From Subtercola sp. (GTDB lineage Bacteria > Actinomycetota > Actinomycetes > Actinomycetales > Microbacteriaceae), in NCBI GenBank assembly GCA_025463765.1, contig JAODBC010000071.1, forward strand, positions 1-64,000: DNA of 64,000 nt. Reading direction: 5' to 3'. Shown here piece by piece: positions 53,478-62,207 of the stretch (positions within the stretch are counted from its first letter, which is position 1; each line of letters starts with the position of its first letter). Under the pieces are notes generated by a model that saw only the letters and a list, made by a program, of their open reading frames with translations, ran no database searches and was not told the origin of the DNA. Made by a program: the position numbers and the translations under genes.

Positions 53478-54509
53478 GTGGCTAAGTCAAACCATGACGA
53501 TCTCGACCTCGGGGCTGCGCAAGAGCAGTCAAGCGAGGTCGAAGAGGCTCAAGAGGGCGACAACATCGAGATCGAGTCTCCGACCGACCTCGATGCACTG
53601 CTGCGCGCCATCGACGGCGGAACGAACGACGAGCACTTCATCGACACGAACAGCGATGGCATCGAGACCGAGGTCGACGATCTAGAAGCCGACAACGAGG
53701 TGAACGAAGCCCTCGACTCTGACGACGCGCTCGACACCGAGGCCGCGCTCGAAGCCATCGAAGACGAAGAAGAGATCGACGGGCCCGAGACAGACGCCGA
53801 AGACGACGACTTCATCTCCGACGCCGTCGTGTCGGCCGATGACGCGGGCGAAGTCGAGCTGGAGGCCGAGCTTGCCGAGGCTGCAGAGGTCGACCCCTAC
53901 GAGGCGTTTCGTACCGAGCTGCGTTTCATGCCGGGCAAGTGGTACGTCATTCACTCGTACGCCGGCTTCGAGAAGCGCGTGAAGCAGAACATCGAGAGCC
54001 GCAAGAGCTCCATGGGCATGGAAGACTACGTCTACCAGGTCGAGGTTCCGATGGAAGACGTCGTCGAAATCAAGAACGGCCAGCGCAAGCTCGTCACCCG
54101 TGTGCGCATCCCCGGTTACGTGCTCGTTCGCATGGATCTGAACGAAGACAGCTGGTCTGTCGTTCGGCACACCCCCGGTGTGACCGGCTTCGTGGGCAAC
54201 TCGCACAACCCGACGCCGCTGCGTTTCGAAGAGGCCTTCAACATGCTGAAGAGCCTGGTCGAGATCGTCGAAGCGCCCGTCGCCAAGAACGCCGGCGGCA
54301 AGGGCGGCAAGGCCGTCTCGCGCTCGATTCCCGCAGAGATCGACTTCGAGATCGGCGAGACCATCACCATCAAAGAGGGCTCGTTCGCGGGTCTGCCCGG
54401 TACGATCAGCGAGATCAAGCCCGAGAGCGGCAAGCTCACGGTGCTCGTCTCCCTGTTCGAGCGTGAGACGCCGGTCGAGCTCAGCTTCGACCAGGTCACC
54501 AAGCTGTAG
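53478..54509 (+). CDS. nusG: Transcription termination/antitermination protein NusG
   Basis: The 343-residue protein has an acidic, disordered N-terminal extension (about 1-145, long Asp/Glu-rich runs). The NGN domain follows ([49 protein letters not shown]), then the KOW domain ([20 protein letters not shown]). NusG binds RNA polymerase and affects pausing and Rho action. The acidic tail is typical of actinobacteria, although this one is long. GTG start. Confidence 0.97.
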   Translation: MAKSNHDDLDLGAAQEQSSEVEEAQEGDNIEIESPTDLDALLRAIDGGTNDEHFIDTNSDGIETEVDDLEADNEVNEALDSDDALDTEAALEAIEDEEEIDGPETDAEDDDFISDAVVSADDAGEVELEAELAEAAEVDPYEAFRTELRFMPGKWYVIHSYAGFEKRVKQNIESRKSSMGMEDYVYQVEVPMEDVVEIKNGQRKLVTRVRIPGYVLVRMDLNEDSWSVVRHTPGVTGFVGNSHNPTPLRFEEAFNMLKSLVEIVEAPVAKNAGGKGGKAVSRSIPAEIDFEIGETITIKEGSFAGLPGTISEIKPESGKLTVLVSLFERETPVELSFDQVTKL

Positions 54510-54517
54510 CGTTTACG

Positions 54518-54544
54518 GTCGCGCCGCCGCTGCTGCGGCGCGAC
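54518..54544 (+). terminator. GC-rich hairpin after nusG
   Basis: GTCGCGCCGC and GCGGCGCGAC form a perfect 10-base stem with a seven-base loop eight bases after the nusG stop. No T-run follows, so it may be a partial terminator or RNA processing site before the rplK promoter. Confidence 0.65.
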
Positions 54545-54549
54545 GTCGT

Positions 54550-54691
54550 CCGATTCGCGACACGATGCGATCGCGCCGCGAATCGGCTAAAGTAAGAAGG
54601 TTGCCTACGGGCACCAACGACCACCGATCCCGGGAGAAGCCCGGCTTCGGGAGCGCCGCCCTGTAGGGCGGCACGAAAGAGAAGAGAAAAA
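54550..54691 (+). promoter_or_regulatory. rplK-rplA promoter and structured leader
   Basis: A palindrome with arms CCGATTCGCG (54550-54559) and CGCGAATCGG (54577-54586) precedes a TAAAGT -10 box at 54588-54593. The predicted leader of about 92 bases holds alternative pairings around CCCGGGAGAAGCCCGGCTTC and a hairpin GCCGCCC-TGTA-GGGCGGC (54655-54672) just before the purine-rich ribosome site. In other bacteria L1 represses this mRNA through its leader, so this is a candidate L1 target. Confidence 0.6.
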
Positions 54692-55123
54692 ATGGCACCG
54701 AAGAAGAAGGTCACGGGTCTGATTAAGCTTCAGATCAAGGCCGGCGCCGCCAACCCCGCACCGCCCATCGGGCCTGCGCTGGGCCAGCACGGCGTGAACA
54801 TCATGGAGTTCTGCAAGGCGTACAACGCTGCGACAGAAGACCAGCGTGGCAACGTCATTCCGGTTGAGATCACCGTGTACGAAGACCGTTCGTTCACGTT
54901 CATCCTGAAGACCCCGCCCGCCGCTGAGCTCATCAAGAAGGCAGCCGGCGTCGCCAAGGGTTCCGGCACGCCGCACACCGTCAAGGTTGCGAAGCTCACC
55001 AAAGAGCAGGTTCGCGAGATCGCTCAGGCGAAGCTCGTCGACCTCAACGCGAACGACCTCGAGGCCGCCTCGAAGATCATCGCTGGCACCGCCCGTTCCA
55101 TGGGCATCACGGTCGAGGCGTAG
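54692..55123 (+). CDS. rplK: 50S ribosomal protein L11
   Basis: The 143-residue L11 has [34 protein letters not shown] at the N terminus and the RNA-binding C-terminal domain [14 protein letters not shown]...[10 protein letters not shown]. It binds the GTPase-associated region of 23S rRNA. The length is standard, and rplA follows nine bases after its stop in the same transcript. Confidence 0.98.
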   Translation: MAPKKKVTGLIKLQIKAGAANPAPPIGPALGQHGVNIMEFCKAYNAATEDQRGNVIPVEITVYEDRSFTFILKTPPAAELIKKAAGVAKGSGTPHTVKVAKLTKEQVREIAQAKLVDLNANDLEAASKIIAGTARSMGITVEA

Positions 55124-55132
55124 GAGGCTCTC

Positions 55133-55825
55133 ATGGCACAGAAATCAAAGGCATACCGCGCCGCCGCTTCGAAGATCGAAGAGGGCAAGCTCTACACCGC
55201 CGCAGAGGCCGTCGTTCTCGCCAAAGAGACCGGCTCTGCCAACTTCGACAGCACCGTCGAGGTCGCTCTCAAGCTCGGCGTCGACCCTCGTAAGGCAGAC
55301 CAGATGGTGCGCGGCACCGTCATTCTTCCTCACGGCACCGGCAAGACCGCCCGCGTCATCGTGTTCGCAACGGGCCCCGCGGCCGAGGCAGCCATCGCTG
55401 CCGGCGCCGACGAGGTCGGTGGCGACGAGCTGATCGAGAAGGTGGCCGCCGGCTACACCTCGTTCGACTCCGCCGTCTCGACCCCGGAGCTCATGGGCAA
55501 GGTCGGCCGTCTCGGAAAGGTGCTGGGCCCGCGTGGACTCATGCCCAACCCGAAGACCGGCACCGTCACCCCCGACGTGGCGAAGGCTGTCACCGAGATC
55601 AAGGGCGGCAAGATCGAGTTCCGCGTCGACAAGCACAGCAACGTGCACTTCGTCGCAGGCAAGGCGAGCTTCTCGCCCGACCAGCTGCGTGAAAACGTGG
55701 GCGCTGCGCTCGACGAGATCATTCGCCAGAAGCCGTCTTCGTCGAAGGGCCGCTACATCACCAAGGGCACCGTTTCGACCACGTTCGGTCCGGGCATCCC
55801 GGTCGACGTGAACGCACTGGCCTGA
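55133..55825 (+). CDS. rplA: 50S ribosomal protein L1
   Basis: The 230-residue protein carries the L1 signature from [20 protein letters not shown] to VEFR-like [18 protein letters not shown], and ends [16 protein letters not shown]. It binds the L1 stalk of 23S rRNA and is a likely translational repressor of its own operon. The TGA stop is the first base group of a 34-base tandem repeat. Confidence 0.98.
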   Translation: MAQKSKAYRAAASKIEEGKLYTAAEAVVLAKETGSANFDSTVEVALKLGVDPRKADQMVRGTVILPHGTGKTARVIVFATGPAAEAAIAAGADEVGGDELIEKVAAGYTSFDSAVSTPELMGKVGRLGKVLGPRGLMPNPKTGTVTPDVAKAVTEIKGGKIEFRVDKHSNVHFVAGKASFSPDQLRENVGAALDEIIRQKPSSSKGRYITKGTVSTTFGPGIPVDVNALA

Positions 55826-55897
55826 GTTGATTGCTTTCAGAAACGACACGCGCTTCTGAGTTGATTGCTTTCAGAAGCAACACGCGCTTCTGAAAGC
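55823..55897 (+). repeat. 34-base tandem duplication starting at the rplA stop codon, with hairpin
   Basis: TGAGTTGATTGCTTTCAGAA and the following bases repeat at 55823 and 55857 with three or fewer changes. The second copy pairs with a partial third: GCTTTCAGAAGC (55867-55878) and GCTTCTGAAAGC (55886-55897) form a perfect 12-base stem. Confidence 0.9.
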
Positions 55898-55900
55898 GTG

Positions 55901-55928
55901 AAGGGGTCCGCCGGTGGCGGGCCCCTTC
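55901..55928 (+). terminator. Terminator after rplA
   Basis: AAGGGGTCCGCC and GGCGGGCCCCTT form a GC-rich stem with a short GGT loop, followed by CTCTC. Together with the preceding hairpin it gives a tandem terminator for the rplKA operon. Confidence 0.85.
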
Positions 55929-55981
55929 TCTCGTGCGCACCGGTGGAGCAGCGAAAGCGACGTGAGAAGTAGGCTGACCAG

Positions 55982-56515
55982 GTGACCCTTGAAATACGCC
56001 GCGCCGCCGAGGCCGACGCCAGCCGGCTGGCCCTCATCGCCGCCGCAACGTTCGCGTTCGCCTGCCCCGACGATGCGCCGGTCGCCGACATTACGCACTT
56101 CATCACCGCGCAGCTCAGCGAAGAGCGGTTCGCGGCGTACCTCGCCGAGGAGAACCGCATCCTGTTTCTCGCCGAAGACGACGGCGTGCCGGTGGGGTAC
56201 ACCATGGTCGTGCTCGGCGAGCCGGCCGACCCCGACGTGGTGGCGGCCATCACCGTGCGGCCGACAGCCGAGCTGAGCAAGATGTATGTCTTCGCGGGTC
56301 ACCACGGTCGCGGGGTTGCCGCTGAACTCATGGCGCGCTCGGTCGATTCCGCGCGGGCTGCGGGCGCATCCGGAATCTGGCTCGGCGTGAACGACGAGAA
56401 CGCCCGCGCCAACCGCTTCTACGACAAGAGCGGATTCAGGGTGGTCGGCGCCAAGACGTTCCAGCTCGGCACCCGCCTCGAGCACGACTTCGTGCGCGAG
56501 CGCCGCCTGGGCTGA
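55982..56515 (+). CDS. GNAT family N-acetyltransferase
   Basis: The 177-residue protein has the GNAT fold: the N-terminal strand LEIRRAAEADASRLALIAAATF, the acetyl-CoA loop SKMYVFAGHHGRGVAAELMARSV (motif A, V-x-x-x-x-x-GxG/A type) and WLGVNDENARANRFYDKSGFRVVG (motif B). The substrate is unknown. The GTG start lies six bases after TAGGCT (55970-55975). Confidence 0.92.
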   Translation: MTLEIRRAAEADASRLALIAAATFAFACPDDAPVADITHFITAQLSEERFAAYLAEENRILFLAEDDGVPVGYTMVVLGEPADPDVVAAITVRPTAELSKMYVFAGHHGRGVAAELMARSVDSARAAGASGIWLGVNDENARANRFYDKSGFRVVGAKTFQLGTRLEHDFVRERRLG

Positions 56516-56520
56516 CGCTG

Positions 56521-56596
56521 CGCCGAAAACGGCGGAGAATTCGCTACCGTGTGGCCCTATACGGCTTACGGGGTCGGATTCTCCTCCGTTTTCGCG
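56521..56596. repeat. Intergenic palindrome after the GNAT gene
   Basis: The arms CGCCGAAAACGGCGGAGAAT and ATTCTCCTCCGTTTTCGCG pair with two mismatches around a 37-base centre. It separates convergent genes. A related core, AAAACGGCGGAGA, occurs inside the coding region at about 63045. Confidence 0.8.
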
Positions 56597-56607
56597 GGCG
56601 GGCCGCT

Positions 56608-57642
56608 TCAGATCTGGTCGGCGAGGTTGAGCACGAGTTTGCCGCGGGTGTGACCGGCTTCGAGTGCGAGATGGGCGCTGGCCACGTCGGCCAGCTCGAA
56701 GACCTCGTCGATATGCACGTGCACGTCACCCGAATTGATGAGGCGGGTGATGATGGTGAGCGTGGCCGCATCGGGCGAGACCTTATAGGTGGTCGCGCGA
56801 ATGCCCAGCGCGTGCGCGTCATCGATCACCGTCGGCCAGCTGCCCGTCGGCGCGTTCACGATGAGCCCGCCCGGCCGAATCGTCTGCAGCGAGCGGAGTC
56901 CGGTGTCATCGTGCACGTTGCCCACCAGGTCGATCACCACGTCGACGTTCGACACCTCTTCTTCGAACCGTTTGGCCGTGTAATCGATCACTTCTGCGGC
57001 GCCGAGTTCACGCAGCCAGCTCGCATTGCGGGCCGATGACGTCGCGATGACGTACGCCCCGAAGTACGCGGCGAACTGCACCGCGAAGTGCCCGACCCCA
57101 CCGGCGGCGGCATGAATCAGGATGCGCTGGCCCTCGTGTGCCTTCGCGACATCTACCACCATTCCCCACGCCGTGAGCGCGGCCAGCGGCACACCCGCGG
57201 CCTCGATGAGCGAAAGCCGCCCGGGCTTCTTGCACAGCTGCATGCTCGGGGCAGAGACGTATTCGGCGTACGATCCCTGCCCGCGGGGGGTACTCAGCAT
57301 TCCATACACCTCGTCGCCGGGCTTCAGAAAGTGCCCCTCGTAGGGCGATTCGACGACGATGCCGCTGAAGTCTTGACCCAGAATGAACGGGTAGCCCGGT
57401 ATGGCGGCTGACACCCCGCGCCCCGCCCGGGTCTTCGCGTCGAGCGGATTGATGCCCGCTCCGGCCACCTTCACGAGCACCTCGGCGTTGATGCGAATGG
57501 GCAGCGGAACCTGCGCAACCCGCAGCACCTCGGGTGAACCGGGGCCGTCGATGACGGCTGCCTTCATGCTGACCGGCTTTTCGCCGGCGAACTCGGCCTT
57601 CGGGTTCGACAAGTGGCTCACTCCGGTTGTTTGCTGCGACAT
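56608..57642 (-). CDS. NADP-dependent quinone oxidoreductase-like protein (MDR family)
   Basis: The 344-residue protein has VKVAGAGINPLDAKTRAG, PFILGQDFSGIVV, VPLAALTAWGMVVDVAKAHEGQRILIHAAAGGVGHFAVQFAAYFGA and LVLNLADQI, as in zinc-free MDR enzymes. It is a different subfamily from the gene at 50821, with an N-terminal polar extension of about 30 residues. GGAAGG precedes the ATG at 57642. GCGATCA and TGATCGC, 10 bases apart near 57663-57686, may be an operator. Confidence 0.9.
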   Translation of the reverse strand: MSQQTTGVSHLSNPKAEFAGEKPVSMKAAVIDGPGSPEVLRVAQVPLPIRINAEVLVKVAGAGINPLDAKTRAGRGVSAAIPGYPFILGQDFSGIVVESPYEGHFLKPGDEVYGMLSTPRGQGSYAEYVSAPSMQLCKKPGRLSLIEAAGVPLAALTAWGMVVDVAKAHEGQRILIHAAAGGVGHFAVQFAAYFGAYVIATSSARNASWLRELGAAEVIDYTAKRFEEEVSNVDVVIDLVGNVHDDTGLRSLQTIRPGGLIVNAPTGSWPTVIDDAHALGIRATTYKVSPDAATLTIITRLINSGDVHVHIDEVFELADVASAHLALEAGHTRGKLVLNLADQI

Positions 57643-57856
57643 CGGTAGCCTTCCATGTGGTGCGATCAACTCCGCTGGTGATCGCGAGGTATCGACTGTG
57701 CGTTGTGCCCGTTATGGGGGCCCCGTGAACCAGTAAAGCCCCCGATTGATACAAAGATGTTACGAGGGTGTCACCTTGTTGCTAACAAAGCCGCACGAGT
57801 GCTCAATTGCCGTGCACGATGAACCGTCTGCCGGGTGCAGCAGAGTGGATGCCCGG

Positions 57857-58966
57857 TCAGACGCACCACGCAAAGCCGCAGCCGTGCGGCGGCGCAAGCA
57901 CGAGCGTCGGCGTGATGACCGAGATCGTTGCGCTGTTGAGGCTGGCGACGAAGGCCGTGTGCACCGAAGCGTCGACCGCGACCTGTTGCGGGTTCGATGA
58001 GATCGGCCCGAGGTGTTCGTCGACGGTGTCGGAGTTCTCGCTCAGCACGACGGTGCTCGCCGAATCGGCCAGCGCAACGTACACCAGCTCGGTTTCCGCA
58101 TCGACGCCCACGCCCCACGGTTCGCCGCCGACGGCGACACGCGCTATCACGGAATAGGTGATGACTCCCGTGGCTGGGTTGCGGGTGGAGGCGATGGTGG
58201 CCACCGATTCCGACAGCGACTCCGACACGAAGGCGCGGTGGCTCACCGCATCGACCGCGATGGCGATGGGAGACGTGTGCACAGGCAATGTGTCGGTCAC
58301 GCTGCGGCTGTCGGCATCGACGATCGAGATCGTGTCGGCCGCCCCGTTGGCAACGTAGACGACGCCGGCGGCCTCGTCGACCGCGACGGCATCGGGTTCA
58401 GCCCCGACATCAGTCGATGAGCGCACGGCGTTCGTGTCTTCGTTGATGAAGGTGGCCCGCCCGTACGCCCCTGGCCCCTGGCCGACGGCGACAACGTCAT
58501 GAGTGCGATGGTCGACCGCGATCGCCTCGATGTTGGTTCCGTCAACCGGGATGGTCGCGATGGTGCTGAGGGTCGACTCGGTGAACACGACCACCCAGCG
58601 CCCCTCGTAATCGTCGGCTCGGGTGACGAACACCTCGTGCAGCAGAGGATCGACGGCGACGTGGTTCAGATGCCCGCCGAGGGTCTCAGCGAATCGAGTG
58701 GAGGCGCCGGTGAGCTCATTGACGGCGAGCACCGAGTCGCCCTGAGCGACGTACAGGGTGTGCGTGAGCGGATCGCTCGCAGTGCCTGTCGAACCAAGGC
58801 CGCCGGGCGCAAGCGTGAGTTGCGTCAGCGCATGAGTCGGCGGAAGAGTCGGCGGGGGCGCGGCCCGGGCATCGAGACAGGGGGCGATCGCCAGCAGCGC
58901 ACCGAGCGCTATCGTTGCAAGAACCAGCCGAACCGAACCGCTGCGCACACCATCTCGCCTCTTCAC
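57857..58966 (-). CDS. Secreted YncE-like beta-propeller protein
   Basis: The 369-residue protein has a signal peptide (basic start, VRLVLATIALGALLAIAPCLDARA, cleavage near 36). It then has about seven repeats of the form VAVDxxxxxVYVAxxxxxxxSVID, the YVTN/YncE beta-propeller pattern (for example DAVAVDEAAGVVYVANGAADTISIVD). Two cysteines occur in the last ten residues (HGCGFAWCV). The function is unknown. The GTG lies six bases after TAGTCT (58973-58978 on the opposite strand). Confidence 0.87.
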   Translation of the reverse strand: MKRRDGVRSGSVRLVLATIALGALLAIAPCLDARAAPPPTLPPTHALTQLTLAPGGLGSTGTASDPLTHTLYVAQGDSVLAVNELTGASTRFAETLGGHLNHVAVDPLLHEVFVTRADDYEGRWVVVFTESTLSTIATIPVDGTNIEAIAVDHRTHDVVAVGQGPGAYGRATFINEDTNAVRSSTDVGAEPDAVAVDEAAGVVYVANGAADTISIVDADSRSVTDTLPVHTSPIAIAVDAVSHRAFVSESLSESVATIASTRNPATGVITYSVIARVAVGGEPWGVGVDAETELVYVALADSASTVVLSENSDTVDEHLGPISSNPQQVAVDASVHTAFVASLNSATISVITPTLVLAPPHGCGFAWCV

Positions 58967-59009
58967 GTCGCGAGACTACGCCCTTTAATGATAAAAACTC
59001 AAGGCGTGC

Positions 59010-60329
59010 TCAGCGGTTGTCGTAGACCCGCTTCAGCTTGCCGCCCGAGCGCTCCAGTGAACCAGGCTCGACGAGCTCGACGGTGACGGTCGACCCGATG
59101 CGCGTCTTGATGTCGCGTACCAGGGCAGCGGATGCCCGATGCCCCTCGGCGGCAGAGAGCCCGGTGATGGGTTCGATGCGCACTGTCATGCAGTCCATTC
59201 GCCCCTGCTTCGTGAGTTCGAGAACGAAGTGCGGCGAGAGCCCGTCGATGGTGAGTGCGATCTCTTCGATCTGGGTCGGAAAAAGATTGACCCCGCGCAA
59301 GATGATCATGTCGTCGTTGCGCCCCGTGATCTTCATCATTCGGCGCATGTTCGGCCGGGCCGTGCCGGGCAGCAGGGTCGAGATGTCGTGGGTGCGGTAC
59401 CGGATGATCGGCAGCGCCTCTTTGGTCAGAGTGGTGAAGACGAGTTCGCCTTGCTGGCCATCTGGCACGGCGTGGCCCAGAGCATCCACGATCTCGGGGC
59501 GGAACTGGTCTTCCCAGATGTGCGGGCCGTCTTTGCTCTCGATGCATTCGCTGCCGACGCCGGGGCCCATGACCTCGCTGAGGCCGTAGATGTCGAGCGC
59601 GTCGATGCCGAAGCTCTCTTCGATGGTGGTTCGCATCTCATTCGTCCACGGTTCGGCGCCCAGCACGCCGACCGTGATGGAGCTGTCGCGCGGGTCGATG
59701 CCGCTCTCGCGCAGGGCGTCGATGATGGTGAGCAGATAGGTCGGCGTGCACATGATGGCGTCGGGCTGAAAGTCGCGGATGAGCTGCACCTGCTTGAGAG
59801 TGTTGCCGCCCGACATCGGCACGACCGTGCATCCGAGCTTCTCGATGCCGGCGTGCGCACCGAGACCGCCGGTAAACAGGCCGTAGCCGTAGGCGTTGTG
59901 CACCATCTGGCCGGGGCGGATGCCCGCGGCTCGCAGCGAGCGGGCGACCAGGCCGGCCCACCGATCGAGGTCGCCCTGGGTGTAGCCGACCACGGTCGGC
60001 AGCCCGGTCGTGCCAGAGGAGGCATGGATGCGCGCGACCTGCTCGCGGGGCACGGCGAACATGCCGAACGGGTAGGTCTCACGCAGATCGTCTTTGGTGG
60101 TGAACGGCAACTTCTCGAGATCGGAGAGCTCACGAATGTCGTCGGGATGCACGCCGGCCGCGTCGAACTTGCGGGTGTACAGGGGCACGTTCTCGTACGC
60201 GCGCCGCACGGTCTGCTGCAGCCGGGTCAGTTGCAGCGCCTCGAGCTCGTCGCGCGACATGCACTCTTCGGGGTCGAGTTCGGCGGTCGCCGGGGCGTGC
60301 GCGCGGGTCTTGTGAGTAACCAGTGACAT
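59010..60329 (-). CDS. paaK: Phenylacetate-CoA ligase PaaK
   Basis: PaaK activates phenylacetate to phenylacetyl-CoA, the first step of the aerobic hybrid pathway. The 439-residue protein has the AMP-binding P-loop ASSGTTGLPTVVGYT, NAYGYGLFTGGLG, DIYGLSEVMGPGV, RTHDIS, GRNDDMIILRGVNLFP and a C-terminal lysine in SGGKLKRVYD. paaI lies upstream on the same strand with 81 bases between, so they probably share the promoter region at 60837-61019. Confidence 0.96.
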   Translation of the reverse strand: MSLVTHKTRAHAPATAELDPEECMSRDELEALQLTRLQQTVRRAYENVPLYTRKFDAAGVHPDDIRELSDLEKLPFTTKDDLRETYPFGMFAVPREQVARIHASSGTTGLPTVVGYTQGDLDRWAGLVARSLRAAGIRPGQMVHNAYGYGLFTGGLGAHAGIEKLGCTVVPMSGGNTLKQVQLIRDFQPDAIMCTPTYLLTIIDALRESGIDPRDSSITVGVLGAEPWTNEMRTTIEESFGIDALDIYGLSEVMGPGVGSECIESKDGPHIWEDQFRPEIVDALGHAVPDGQQGELVFTTLTKEALPIIRYRTHDISTLLPGTARPNMRRMMKITGRNDDMIILRGVNLFPTQIEEIALTIDGLSPHFVLELTKQGRMDCMTVRIEPITGLSAAEGHRASAALVRDIKTRIGSTVTVELVEPGSLERSGGKLKRVYDNR

Positions 60330-60350
60330 GGGGCCCTCCGTTGGGTGAAA

Positions 60351-60410
60351 GTCGGCGTGAGTCGGCGTGAATCGGCGTGAATCGGTGGTGAAGCGGTGGT
60401 GAAGCGGCGG
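60351..60410. repeat. 10/11-base repeat after the paaI stop codon
   Basis: Three 10-base units of the type GTCGGCGTGA or ATCGGCGTGA are followed by 11-base AAGCGGTGGTG-type units that run up to the paaI stop codon. They fill most of the gap between paaI and paaK. Confidence 0.85.
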
Positions 60411-60836
60411 TCAGCGTGTGGGAACGGGCAGGTTCGTCGTGCGACTGCGCCCGCGGAACTCGGCGATGGTGTTGCCGGCTTCGTCGGTGACCTGCACGTC
60501 GTAGATTCCGCTGCGGCCGCTGCGGCTGCGGCGCGCCGCCGTGGCGGTGAGCGTCTGGCCGAGCCGCGCCGGCCGCAGAAACGAGATGTCGGCTCCCGCG
60601 GCGAGGGTGACGGCGTCGTTCTCATTGCAGGCGACGGCGAAGGCCGTGTCGGCAACGGCGAAGATGATTCCGCCGTGAACGACGTCGAACCCGTTCAACA
60701 TGTCGTCGCGAACCACCATCGTGACAACCGCCCGGCCCGCCTCGCCGGTCTCGATGAGCATGCCGAGGGCGGCCGAAGCCCGGTCGCGGTCGAACATTGC
60801 TGCCCAGCCGGTTCGAATCTCGGTCGTATCGCTCAC
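60411..60836 (-). CDS. paaI: Hydroxyphenylacetyl-CoA thioesterase PaaI
   Basis: The 141-residue hot-dog thioesterase has the PaaI signature LNGFDVVHGGIIFAVADTAFAVACN, with the catalytic Asp in the ADTAFA helix. It hydrolyses dead-end CoA esters and so frees CoA during phenylacetate degradation. The GTG start lies just inside the shared control region. The start is 184 bases from the divergent thiolase operon. Confidence 0.94.
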   Translation of the reverse strand: MSDTTEIRTGWAAMFDRDRASAALGMLIETGEAGRAVVTMVVRDDMLNGFDVVHGGIIFAVADTAFAVACNENDAVTLAAGADISFLRPARLGQTLTATAARRSRSGRSGIYDVQVTDEAGNTIAEFRGRSRTTNLPVPTR

Positions 60837-60887
60837 GTGTTACCTCATACCTCGTCGTCGAGTGGTCTACCCGTTCACTATAACCAC

Positions 60888-60984
60888 ATACTGAACGTAC
60901 GGTAAGTGCATGATCCTGTGGTCGTGATCGAGTTGACCGCAACCAGCGTTTCGTGACATTGTTTACAGAACGAACGGTCAGTAA
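60888..60984. promoter_or_regulatory. Two matching palindromic operators between divergent paa genes
   Basis: Two 22-base sites share one pattern, half-site TTACnGAnCGn followed by its mirror image. The site at 60963-60984 is symmetric at all 16 specified positions, while the site at 60888-60909 fits at 12 or more. They lie between paaI and the thiolase gene. The form fits a TetR-type PaaR repressor that releases on phenylacetyl-CoA. Confidence 0.8.
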
Positions 60985-61019
60985 GTTGTGAACCGCGGCA
61001 GCAGCGAGGTGATGGAGCC

Positions 61020-62204
61020 ATGACAGAAGCATTCGTGATCGGCGGGGTGCGAACCCCGATCGGGCGCTACGGCGGTGCGCTGGCGACGGTTCGCCCCGAT
61101 GACCTCGCCGCCCTCGTCATTCGCGAGCTCGTCGCGCGCACCGGGGTCGATGCCGACGTGATCGACGACGTGATCTTCGGCGACGCCAATCAGGCGGGCG
61201 AAGACAATCGAAACGTGGCGAGAATGGCGGTGCTGCTCGCCGGGCTGCCGGTGACCGTACCCGGCATCACGGTGAACCGCCTCTGTGCATCCGGTCTCTC
61301 TGCAGTGCAGCTGGCGTCGGCCATGGTGAAGTCGGGCGAGGCCGACATCGTGATCGCGGGCGGTGTGGAGTCGATGACCCGGGCGCCCTGGGTGCAGGCC
61401 AAGCCCGACAAGGCGTGGGGCAAACCAGGGGCGGCGTACGACACGTCGATCGGGTGGCGGTTCCCCAATCCCGAGTTTCTGAAGCGCGACAAATACACGT
61501 TCAGCATGCCCGAGACCGGTGAAGAGGTGGGTCGCCAAGAAGGCATAACGCGAGAAGACGCCGACGCGTTCGCACTGCGCTCGCATCAGCGGGCGCTCGC
61601 CGCCGCGGCGGCAGGGCACTTCGACGACGAGATCGTGGCGGTCGAGACGAAGGCGGGGCTCGTGACGGCCGACGAGGGCCCGCGCGCGAACACGTCGATG
61701 CAAGTGCTGGCAGGGCTGCGACCCGTGGTCGCCGGGGGAACGCTCGTAACGGCCGGTAATGCGTCGCCGCTGAACGACGGGGCGGCGGCGGTTCTCGTGG
61801 CGAGTGAGGCCGCGGTCGAACGTTACGGGCTGAGACCGCGGGCGCGCGTGATAGGCGGGTCGTCGGCGGGAGTCTCGCCCGAGGTCATGGGGCTGGGGCC
61901 GATTCCGGCCGTTCAGAAGCTCTTCGCGCGAACCGGGCTCACGAACGACGACATCGGGGCCATCGAGCTGAACGAGGCGTTCGCGACCCAGGCGCTGGCG
62001 GTGGTTCGCCGCCTCGGCTTCGACGAGTCCCTCGTGAACGCCGACGGCGGGGCCATTGCGCTCGGGCATCCGCTCGGGGCATCCGGAACCCGCATTCTCG
62101 TGACTCTTCTCGGCCGCATGAAGCGGGAAGGCGCCGCGCGCGGGCTGGCGACCATGTGTGTGGGCGTCGGGCAGGGCGCGGCTCTCGTCGTCGAGGCGGT
62201 GTGA
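61020..62204 (+). CDS. Thiolase, probably 3-oxoadipyl-CoA/acetyl-CoA acyltransferase
   Basis: The 394-residue thiolase has the acylated cysteine in VNRLCASGLSAVQ, IELNEAFATQ, GHPLGASGTR (active His) and the second cysteine in CVGVGQGAALV. Next to paa genes it most likely carries out the last step, 3-oxoadipyl-CoA to succinyl-CoA and acetyl-CoA (PaaJ/PcaF role). GGAG precedes the ATG. The next two genes follow closely and form an operon with it. Confidence 0.93.
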   Translation: MTEAFVIGGVRTPIGRYGGALATVRPDDLAALVIRELVARTGVDADVIDDVIFGDANQAGEDNRNVARMAVLLAGLPVTVPGITVNRLCASGLSAVQLASAMVKSGEADIVIAGGVESMTRAPWVQAKPDKAWGKPGAAYDTSIGWRFPNPEFLKRDKYTFSMPETGEEVGRQEGITREDADAFALRSHQRALAAAAAGHFDDEIVAVETKAGLVTADEGPRANTSMQVLAGLRPVVAGGTLVTAGNASPLNDGAAAVLVASEAAVERYGLRPRARVIGGSSAGVSPEVMGLGPIPAVQKLFARTGLTNDDIGAIELNEAFATQALAVVRRLGFDESLVNADGGAIALGHPLGASGTRILVTLLGRMKREGAARGLATMCVGVGQGAALVVEAV

Positions 62205-62207
62205 GAC

